In this document: one piece after another, positions 56,943-64,000 of the stretch
Numbering within the stretch: position 1 is the first letter of the stretch
Layout: each line of letters starts with the position of its first letter
NCBI GenBank assembly: GCA_013368375.1
Contig: JAACJP010000029.1
Span: 1 to 64,000 of the forward strand
Direction of reading: 5' to 3'
DNA: 64,000 nucleotides
Origin: Tricholomella constricta
Lineage: Eukaryota; Basidiomycota; Agaricomycetes; Agaricales; Lyophyllaceae
Made by a program: the position numbers and the translations under genes
Notes under the pieces: generated by a model
What the model was told of the DNA's origin: nothing
Seen by the model: the letters and a program-made list of their open reading frames with translations, nothing else
Databases searched by the model: none

Positions 56943-59276
56943 AGAGGTGCTACGTTACCGGGACTTCTCAGACTCGATCCACTACCGCCCGCGCTCGTTG
57001 TTCTCGTCCCCTACGGACGATGAACTTTTCGAACGCATAGTCACTCCTTATCAAGTATCGGCATACGATCGTTTCTTGACTAAACACAATCTACATTCCA
57101 ACTATCCGCTCCTTATAGGCAATCTCACTCGTGGTTTCCCTCTCGGTACATTACCCGAACTCACCAAGTCCATTGTAATTAAAAACCATCCATCCGTCGA
57201 TCTCCATCCCGAAGCTGTGGCCGATTACCTGGCCACCGAGATTGGTCTCGGTCGCATGTCCGGTCCTTTCACTCTCCCAGACGTCGAGCGTATCCTGCGA
57301 GGCCCAGTCTACTGTTCCCCATTCATTGTGGCCGAGCAGGACACTGGCCCGAATTCACCTCCAAAACTCCGCGTTTGCAGAAACCTTTCTAAGAACGATC
57401 CGCTCACTGGGACACCCTCGGTTAATAGCTACATAGCCAAAGAAGATTTTCCTACCCGCTTTGATATGGCTTTCCGAGTTGCTGACGAGGTACGTTCAAT
57501 TTATTATCTGTTCACCTTCCTACCCGGTCGTCATTATATCTGTTTCGAACTCTCAGTCGGCCCCTGAATTGGCCGACTAATTTATCACTTTGTTTCCTTT
57601 GTAGTCTCCTGTGAACATCGGCTACTGTGCACGCTCGTGCGACCTGACGGGGTCGCCCGTCTCATCTCTCTTGGTGTCGACGCTCGCCGACTCCGAGTAA
57701 CTCTGCTCCCGAGCTTATGCTCTCCGGCGTGGTCCTACTCAGGACGCGCTTCTCATCTCTTTGCCCGGTGTCGATATTCTTCGACATCGGGTCACTCTCT
57801 CTTCGGTGGTCTCATCGAGGCCACATATCTCATCTCTTTATTTGACGTCGACTTTTTAAGACGTCGAATCACTCTTTCTCTCGTGGCCTCTGCCAGGTCA
57901 CGTCTCTCATTCTTTGCCCAACGTTGCTATCTTCCAACGTCGGACCATTCTCTCTCCAACCATGTCTCTTCGTGTTCTCCTACCTACACGAACTCTTGTC
58001 TCATCCAATCTCACTCTAGGTGGCTCGCGCCCCTTCAGGCACTCAAGCCATGTCCTTCGACATAAAAGCGTTCCATCGCACTTGCCCCGCTCTCCCAGAT
58101 CACAAGCCCTTTCTCGTCGTCTCGTTTAAGGGCGATTTCTACATCGATCATGTACACCCCTTCGGCGCTCGTCCCGCGAGTAGTAATTCAGGACAAGTCG
58201 CTAACGCTTCGGTGGATATCTGGCACGCCGAAACTCACCCCACTTGCCTGTTCTTCAAGTACGAAGATGACATCGAAGCGTTTCGCTACCCTGTCGCCGA
58301 CGGTCCTTTCCAAGAAGGGCCGTACCGCTACGCTCACGACCGTGATTCGGTTATGGGTCTTGTTGCAGATCTCAATATTCCCTGGCACCCCGAGAAGACC
58401 GATCCTCGTTTCTCCACTAATTTCACGTACATCGGCTTCTCCTGGGACCTCGTCCTACGTAGGGTTTCTCTACCCGAGAAGAAGCGTTTAAAATATCTCA
58501 ACCGTATTACACTCATGCTCGACGCCCACCTTAAAAATCGTGCGGCCTTCAACTTACGTGACATACAAGTTATACACGGTACCCTTGTACATGTCACTTT
58601 CGTGTATCCCGAGGGCTCCTCGAGATTGCCCGCATTCTCTAATTTCATGGCAGGTTCGATCTCTTTCGTCCCGGCCTCTTGACCCTTCTCAATCGAGTCT
58701 CCAGGGTATAAGACTAACATGTTCGTCACTCATCACCTCAGTGACTCACTCGTCGCCGCCTTACGCTGGTGGCTGGTCAAACTTCAAAATCCTTCCGGCT
58801 TCCGCCAACTCCACCCTATTCGCAATCTGGCGCACGTCGGTATTTACGTCGACGCCTCCACCTCATGGGGCTTAGGCATTATCATTGGAGAATTTTGGTA
58901 CGCTTTAAAGCTTGTGGATGATTGGAAGGTGCCGCAGCACGACATATGCTGGCTCGAAGCGGTCGCCATCGAACTCGTCTTCTCGTTCCTCGTTCAGCTC
59001 CACTACACCAATACTCACGTCATCATCCACTCCGACAATTTTGGAGCTATCGGCGCTCACCACAAGCACCGCAGCCCGAACGTGCCCATCAACCTATGCA
59101 CGCGTCGGACATATGCCGTTCTCGTTCAACACCTCATTGCACCTTCTTTTGCTTATGTTCCTTCGGAAGATAATCCTGCAGACCCGATCTCGCGTGGGGA
59201 ATCGGGCGCACCCAGAACCCTACTAGTGCGGTCTTTCGATATACCGCACGAGCTGCGTCGTTTCTTCCATGTCTAG
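56881..59276 (+). CDS. Reverse transcriptase / RNase H (about 604 aa, two introns)
   Basis: Proposed exons 56881-57489, 58020-58653, 58705-59276. Joining them restores RT continuity: FRVADE + VARAPSGTQAMSFDIKAFHRT and FLVVSFKGDFYIDHVHPFG, then the catalytic FKYEDD (Y-x-DD) box. RNase H follows: GIYVDASTSWGLG (first Asp), CWLEAVAIEL (Glu), HSDN (Asp) and YVPSEDNPADPISRG. The ATG at 56881 overlaps gag by 62 bp in the +1 frame, so frameshifting, reinitiation or splicing must supply it; upstream residues in this frame are also open. Intron 1 is unusually long (530 bp) and repetitive; intron 2 is 51 bp. The stop overlaps the next start codon. Confidence 0.85.
57655..57965. repeat. About four ~80-bp tandem repeats inside the RT intron
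   Basis: Units begin TCTCATCTCTTT-like at about 57658, 57748, 57829 and 57902. Each contains a small inverted repeat of the type GTCGA...TCGAC, GACGTCG...GACGTCG or AACGTTG...CAACGTC. The arms differ between units but stay complementary or near-complementary. Confidence 0.7.
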
Positions 59277-60799
59277 TCCTCCGCAGACTGCGGCTTCTCT
59301 TGGAGTCGCCGACCACGGTCTGAGAGCTTCCGCTACGCTCTCTCCACGCATTCCGTCGGTCGAAAGCCTCTCTCCTCCTGCCCATACCACCTCTGCCACC
59401 GTCGCACCCGGCGTTTTCGTCAGCTCTCCATCATCTCGTTTCCTCCGCGATGTTCCATCTCCTAACCAGCGACCCTCAAAATTCTCCTTCCCATCTCTCG
59501 AAACCGTCGCTGCCCCTCGGAGTACCACTTCCTATGCAGCAGCTCCAGGTGTCTTCATCCACCCTGCCTCACCTCGTCGTCTCGCTGCGTCATCACTGCC
59601 TCAGCCCTCCAAACACTCCGACGATTCGGCCTACACTCCTAGTCCTTACCGTCCCGCTGTTCCTGCGGGCCAACGTCTTCTACTCTGGACTACCCCGCAC
59701 TCTCAATTCGCTCGGGCTTCCTTCGACGCTCAGATTCCCGTCGACGCTCAAGTATGTCTCACTATCCTCTCACATATTTTCCTTAACCCCTCTCTTCTTA
59801 CCCTTCTAGTCCAAAATATTCCTCGGTCTCTTCAATTCCCTGGCTGACTCCACCCGCGTCTCTTACGGCGCTGGTCTCTTACGTTTCACCCAGTATTGCG
59901 ATCGACTCCACATTCCTGAAAAACTTCGCATGCCCGCTTCCGATATCCTCATTTCGGCCTTCGTCGCAGACGCTTTGGGCTCCTGCACGGGCGAGTGCAT
60001 TCGTAACTGGCTCAATGGACTACGCTTTTGGCATATCTTCAATCACGCCGAATGGCACGGCCACGATCCCTTGGTTCACACTTTATTAAAATCCGCAGAC
60101 AAACAAGGTATCCCGTTTAAGCGCCCTCCTCGCCAGCCAGTCACAAGTCGCCATCTCCTCGCCCTTCATCGCGACCTCGACCTCAACTCACCTTCAGGTG
60201 CCGCCATCTGGGCTTGCACTCTCGTCGCCTTTTGGGGCTGTCGTCGTCTCGGAGAACTACTCCCCTCAAAGCTTTCATTCGATCCTGCACGTCAAGTCTC
60301 CCGCCATTGTGACCTCAAAACTTCCGTCGTCAATGGTTCAAAAGTTATTTCTTTTCACATTCCGTGGACGAAAACATCTCACCAAGGTATCGACTGCATT
60401 CTCACCGCGACCCACAATATTTTCTGTCCCGTAACCGCCCTCGAAAACCATCTTCGCATTAACGACCTGCCCCCCTCCACCCCCCTCTTTGCTTACACCT
60501 CTCCTCCCTCCTTTTCTATCCTTCTCAAAGCCCACTTTCTTCGTTCCATATCTACTATCTTCGACGTCCACCACCTCCAACCCATCTTCGGCCACAGCCT
60601 TCGTATCGGCGGAACCGCAGAACTCCTCGCCGCCGGTGTCCCACCACAAGTCGTCATGAAGCTAGGTGGTTGGTCTTCCCTATGCTTCCTCATTTACTGG
60701 CGCCATCTCGATTTCATTGTTCCTGCCGCCATCACTCGCTCATGGGCCGCTCGTCGCGCTGAATTTGCTCAAACTTTTAATTTACCTTGCCTCTTTTAA
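59269..60799 (+). CDS. Tyrosine recombinase (integrase function) of the retrotransposon
   Basis: Exons 59269-59751 and 59810-60799, with a 58-bp GTATGT...TCTAG intron. The join gives DAQSKIFLGLFNSLADSTRVSYGAGLLRFTQYCD, the usual N-terminal SAM-like domain of these enzymes. The catalytic set is present in order: Arg in WGCRRLGELL, the H-x-x-R box in HSLRIGGTAELLAAG, Trp/Gly in GGWSS, and the nucleophilic Tyr in FLIYWRH. The start ATG overlaps the RT stop (ATGTCTAG), suggesting coupled translation. The first ~150 residues are Ser/Pro-rich. It would insert the circular cDNA by site-specific-type strand exchange. About 490 aa in all. Confidence 0.9.
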
Positions 60800-60880
60800 T
60801 TACCTTCCCTAATACAATTTTTACTCCCCTCGCATGCCTATTTGGGAAGCTCGTTCAACGACGTTGAGCCATGCTCCAGG

Positions 60881-61099
60881 TGGGTTGTTGTCTCACTCGC
60901 TTGATTGGACAAAAATACAGGGACACACTGCCATTTGTACCGGGGAGGTTTCCCCATAGCGACCGTCGCGCAGAATTTCGCGCCGACACCGGCCTGCTGT
61001 AGGATTCCCCCCCTTAACCGTTTACATGTTCTAATGTACCTACCCTTCCAATATACCTACTCTTACTACTACTAATTTACGAGAGCGCTGGCCTTATCG
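60881..61099 (+). repeat. Split direct repeat B1
   Basis: 219 bp from TGGGTTGTTGTC to ...CCTTATCG, directly abutting A2. Confidence 0.9.
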
Positions 61100-61273
61100 G
61101 CGGCTGAGGCCACGTAAGCCTGCGCACGGCTGGCCTAAGTTTAGATAAGGCCATCGCGTGTCACGAAATTTACTTCCTCCTCTTTTGATTTCTAATATAT
61201 TCAAGTACTGGAGTATCTCTGAGACATTCTTTCTCATTCGCCTCCGCTCATCTTCGTTAAAACTTTTGCTCAC
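61097..61273 (+). repeat. Split direct repeat A2
   Basis: 177 bp, identical by eye to A1. Shares the TCG at 61097-61099 with the end of B1. Confidence 0.92.
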
Positions 61274-61323
61274 CCTCCATCCCACCCTTTTACTATTTCT
61301 TCACACAGCTGGTATGTTGTCTT

Positions 61324-61554
61324 TGGGTTGTTGTCTCACTCGCTTGATTGGACAAAAATACAGGGACACACTGCCATTTGTACCGGGGAGGTTTCCCCAT
61401 AGCGACCGTCGCGCAGAATTTCGCGCCGACACCGGCCTGCTGTAAGGCCTGCTGTAGGATTCCCCCCCTTAACCGTTTACATGTTCTAATGTACCTACCC
61501 TTCCAATATACCTACTCTTACTACTACTAATTTACGAGAGCGCTGGCCTTATCG
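61324..61554 (+). repeat. Split direct repeat B2 (right end)
   Basis: 231 bp, equal to B1 plus a 12-bp tandem duplication (GGCCTGCTGTAA repeated near 61435-61458). Ends ...CCTTATCG, then flanking DNA AACCAATTG. Confidence 0.9.
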
Positions 61555-64000
61555 AACCAATTGTGGAAATGCGATAAGATAAGATTATGGATTGCGTCTT
61601 CATGTACTTGAGCACACATTTGCATTGCAGTCATTCTATGTTAGAGTTGTGATAGAAAGCTACAACGTTTGTCACGACGACTGCCATCGGAATCGTCATT
61701 GTAGAATACAAACACAACACGCAAAAAAACATACATCAGCGTTGACATCGGTGACCCTCTGCTGCATTTCCGGGTCAGTCTACAGCCACGCATTGTGAAT
61801 TGGACACCTACGGTAATGCGCTCTCAACGGGGTCATCGAACATTAGGTGCATGCACGAGCGTGTTCGGGCGCGTCGTGATCCTCCACATCCCGCTTCTTG
61901 GCAGGATCCTCCGACCAGTCTAAGGCCTCAGTCATCCCGAAGCAGCCTGGCGAGCGATACATGTAGATCACAAAGATGACACGAGGTGCATTATATTGTG
62001 GCTTACGTTGCTGCGTTCTATTTCTCAAGTCCAAAATGTAAGTCTGTGGGGCCACCGAAGCTAGTGGGGCGCGCGCGTGACGTTCGCTGGCCCCGTTTGC
62101 ATGCTTGGTTCTTGATGCCGAGTTGAGGGTGTTGCGCCTGGCGATTGTTGCTCCCGTGCCCTCGTAGTTGGACGCGGCGAGGACGATGCCGGTGCGGGGT
62201 GCTTCGTGCAGTAGGGAACATGTGCTTTGAGTAGTATCGATTGATGGGAGACCTTCAAAATAGAACGAAAAAAGGGGGAGGCATGGGTATGTGGAATTTG
62301 TAGGAGTCGGCGTACCAGGAAGGGAGCCCAATCCGTTCGGTGGAACCGAAAGGCAAAGGGGGGATGACGTAGTTGAGGGCAGACAACCACAAGAAAGCGT
62401 TCAGATCCAGTTAGGCTCGAACTCGAATTCGCACGAGCGCTTGTATGGTCTACAGAACGTCAACGTTGAAAAGCCCTTACAAGGGCAGCGTAGTGGACAA
62501 GGAAGACTGCCTCATCGAAGTGGGGGATGAGGGAGTGGCAATATAAATTCTAGGCAGGGCGATCGTGGAGAGGATTCACCCAGCGGCTCTCGCTTTACGC
62601 GGTGCTTCATCGGATTACCGTCGATGCATGCGTATAAGCCTGTGGAAAGGTCTTCGGCAGACACAGGTGAGGGGCCTCGTGGATCGCGCGTCAAAGCAAC
62701 ATGAGTTTAGTGACAGGCCAAGACCGAGAGCAACCAATACCAGCACCAGTGATCGATGCCTTGAGCATGAACCAGGGTAGCCTCACAGGAAAAGTATATC
62801 GCTCCTCGTCCTCGTGGTTCCATCCCTGCCTTCCAATCGACTGCGCTTCTGGAAGATGCGAGGTCGCCGCCGAAATCGATAATAAAGATAGAAAGCCTCG
62901 AACGTACCCTTCTTCAGACGATGATAACAATGATCGGCGTCTTGATGTGCTTAATCATGCAGTCCGGTGTGCGGTCTCCAAGCTTCAGCGCAAGAGATCA
63001 GGATGTTCTTTTTTCGACGAAAAAGTCTGAATGGAAGCACGCAGCCAGCCAGCAGAAGCAGATCAAGTTGGATAGCATCAAGGACCAATAAAGAACGCGA
63101 GACGCTGAAAAGAAAGAGAAAGCACGCGAGACCGAGGACGAGAAAGATTTTTCGCGAGATGCAATTCTGGGAGTCCGTGGAAAGAAAATCGACACGGCCG
63201 CCGCGTCGCACAGCAACACCAAACATCATTCGACCACTTACTCTCTCCGCCATCTCCTCCACAATTCTGAGCGCTTGGCGCCTCTGCGCGCGAACTCTGT
63301 GACTGCCGTTGTCGCATATACCTGGGGCATAGCGTTCGTGCCCACGGTCGGCTCCAGTCAACACCGTCCACACGAACCTCTCCGCCCCCGTGAACACAAA
63401 ATTTCGTCAGTGGGTGTGGGTGGACGAGTACACCCGGATATGTGAGGAGGTGCGGGGAAGTGCTCGAGGTGCATTTTTCTCCAACCCTTCCCATTCCCCC
63501 CCCCCTCCCCTGTCTCTCTGCGCGGCAGTGCATCACAACGCTCACCAATACCGCCACCATCAGCAACAGCAGCAGCATGCAGGACCAGCCGGCGCCGGCA
63601 TCTCCGCCACCACCAGCCGCGACCGCAGACCTCCACGCACGGACGACAAGTCGCGTCGCCCTAGCGTCTCACAGCAGCAAATTTTCCCAGTACGGCATCG
63701 TCGAATCGTGATGGACATACGCCGCCCCAGAGCGCACTGATACCTTTAAAATAAATTTGCACAACCTACGGCACACAGGGTGGAGAGGGAAGGGACGAAA
63801 CGAAGAAAGCTATTCAGGATTATGTTACGAGGTAAGTGACTATCTATAATGGTATAGATGTGCTACTAACTACGGTCCATCGCATGAAACTAGCGAACGA
63901 AGCGAGCGGCGACTGTGATGCACTATGGGTTCTCTCGAATCAGGGCGAGATGCAGCTGAGCCCATTGAAGGAGGGGTTCAGTGACAGTCGGTAGGGCTGG
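61555..64000. other. No supported gene (right end of window)
   Basis: Short frames on both strands, none with a recognisable motif. The longest candidates are the minus frames at 61843-62331 and 62951-63397 and the plus frame at 62701-63030. A plus-strand ATG at about 63577 opens a 45-codon frame (MQDQPAPASPPPP...FSQYGIVES) preceded by CAG repeats, which could be a first exon but nothing follows. The sequence just right of the retrotransposon (61555 on) is probably the displaced upstream region of the F-box gene. Confidence 0.35.

Larger units (their letters stand above)
55289..61554 (+). mobile_element. Complete Ngaro/DIRS-order tyrosine-recombinase retrotransposon
   Basis: 6,266 bp. Order: repeat A1, gag, RT/RNase H, tyrosine recombinase, then B1-A2-B2. 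Such split direct repeats, the absence of an integrase and of an aspartic protease motif, and a C-terminal YR gene identify the Ngaro type of the DIRS order. A1 and A2 (177 bp each) look identical. No target-site duplication is present, as expected for recombinase-mediated insertion of a circle. All three genes appear open once three introns are removed, so the copy is young and possibly active. Confidence 0.93.

Noticed and set aside
57490..57604. Shorter 115-bp intron (GTACGT...TTGTAG) in the RT gene
   Set aside because: The sequence that would follow does not continue the RT domain and soon reaches a stop; the 530-bp intron restores family continuity.
55289..61554. LTR retrotransposon (Gypsy/Copia)
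   Set aside because: No DDE integrase or protease motif; terminal repeats are split (A1, B1-A2-B2) and a tyrosine recombinase is present.

Overview
The window is fungal nuclear DNA, almost certainly from a mushroom-forming basidiomycete (Agaricomycete). The evidence is GC-rich genes cut by many 50-65 bp GT-AG introns, a fungal G-alpha gene ending in ECGLL, a fungal BCAS3-like WD40 gene, a Kap121-type importin, F-box and 'MGQY' family proteins typical of basidiomycetes, and a tyrosine-recombinase retrotransposon.

Layout. 1-16 kb is gene-poor: decayed fragments (a GH5-like piece at 2.5-2.8 kb, a frameshifted gene at 13.6-14.2 kb, an F-box-family fragment at 14.9-15.8 kb), regions rich in candidate short exons (5.3-7.2 and 9.4-11.2 kb), perfect palindromes, and a hairpin minisatellite at 12.4-13.0 kb. 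16.3-19.4 kb holds one intact single-exon MGQY-family gene and a broken minus-strand gene. 21.4-33.5 kb is the conserved core, all on the plus strand: G-alpha (21386-22925), BCAS3-like protein (25011-29193) and the importin (29380-33528).

From intron 1 of the importin, about 11.8 kb is tandemly duplicated: unit 1 at 29511-41277, unit 2 at 41278-53118, and a 0.56 kb third fragment at 53119-53674. Only the first importin copy is complete. Copies 2 and 3 lack exon 1, have lost an acceptor AG and share a 1-bp deletion. The non-importin part of each unit is made of tandem exon-plus-intron-like modules. These are ~120-bp exons with a hairpin at the splice donor (minus strand), 206-bp exons (plus strand) and 36-38-bp microexons (minus strand), all separated by 46-70 bp GT-AG introns. 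Copy number differs between units. This is the most unusual content of the window.

53.7-55.3 kb holds a minus-strand F-box gene frameshifted by a 14-bp tandem duplication. Its start codon lies 24 bp from the left end of a complete 6.27-kb Ngaro-type (DIRS order) retrotransposon at 55289-61554. This element has gag, RT/RNase H and tyrosine recombinase genes, split direct repeats A1 - B1 A2 B2, and three inferred spliceosomal introns. 61.6-64 kb has no gene I can support.

All exon boundaries were read by eye from splice consensus and protein-family continuity. No alignment, RNA or database search was available.
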